This document shows positions 63,731 through 64,000 of a stretch of DNA of 64,000 nucleotides, piece after piece. The translations under genes were made by a program, and so were the position numbers. Numbering within the stretch: position 1 is the first letter of the stretch; every line of letters starts with the position of its first letter. Below the pieces are notes generated by a model. The model was not told the origin of the DNA, did not search any database, and saw only the letters and a list, made by a program, of their open reading frames with translations. This stretch comes from Linepithema humile (Eukaryota > Arthropoda > Insecta > Hymenoptera > Formicidae), in assembly GCF_040581485.1 (NCBI RefSeq), contig NC_090128.1, positions 43,864,931 to 43,928,930 of the forward strand. The letters run 5' to 3'.

Positions 63731-64000
63731 AAACATATATGAAAACGGGAATTTCAGTATTTAGCGTTATATAAATGTTCCAATAAACTAAAAAAAAAAA
63801 ATGCCAAGACCATTGGATCTCGGGATGCACGTGTTTTTCAATGAAGCTCTTTTCTCCCTCCTCAGAAGGACGCATCTTTGTCATATTGCATCTGATAATA
63901 AAACGTCCTTTTTGCCGCAGCCCCCATGGCGCTCATAGAACGCTGCATTGCTTATCGAGGCGTTTATATCGAACGGATCCCTCTCGTCGAGCCGACGAGG

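Larger units (their letters stand above)
55076..64000. other. Intergenic or intronic DNA, no gene recognised
   Basis: No gene is recognised. Positions 55780-56330 are GC- and CpG-rich and open in several frames on both strands without a known domain. Positions 56340-57060, 57540-58000 and 61500-61830 are AT-rich. GC-richer patches at about 59090-59480, 60480-60800, 61840-62330 and 62990-63140 hold unassigned frames. Microsatellites and a G-run are listed separately. Confidence 0.45.

Overview
This window looks like non-coding DNA from an arthropod nuclear genome. It is AT-rich overall, with CpG-containing GC-richer patches. It has long microsatellites, abundant homopolymers and no prokaryote-style packing of genes. 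The only recognisable proteins are relics of insect-type DNA transposons: a HARBI1-like nuclease fragment, a MADF domain and a mauritiana-type mariner transposase. This combination fits an insect, most likely a hymenopteran such as an ant, but nothing seen here fixes the species. I found no intact protein-coding gene, tRNA, rRNA or CRISPR array. Almost every open frame is short and unrecognised, and many overlap frames on the other strand, so I treat them as chance.

Layout. Positions 1-3220 are anonymous DNA ending in a GA microsatellite. Positions 3285-4265 hold a Harbinger element with a TTA target duplication and two broken genes. Positions 5794-6530 hold a TTAA-flanked non-autonomous element with an unusual set of inverted motifs. 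From 6.5 to 17.8 kb there is no gene, but two sets of diverged local duplicates occur (11.38/12.01 kb and 16.6/17.1 kb). A (CT)n tract of over 400 bases fills 17854-18291. From 18.3 to 33.6 kb there is no recognised gene; one frame at 25904-26215 is the most protein-like unassigned stretch. From 32 to 42 kb short GC-richer islands alternate with AT-rich spacers and include further diverged pairs. This stretch also holds a probable MITE (33662-34080) and an AT repeat with a duplicated perfect palindrome (34868-34978). Positions 42.7-44.7 kb form a GC-richer zone that could contain a promoter or first exon. A 901-bp mariner relic lies at 50074-50974. A 1.08-kb inverted-repeat element with two nested hairpin structures lies at 53993-55073. 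The remainder to 64 kb is anonymous DNA with a few microsatellites.

The most interesting signals are the repeated pairs of short diverged segments 0.5-1.2 kb apart, the nested inverted-repeat element at 54-55 kb, and the multi-hairpin TTAA element. All were found by eye. The duplicate pairs in particular need self-alignment and cross-species comparison.
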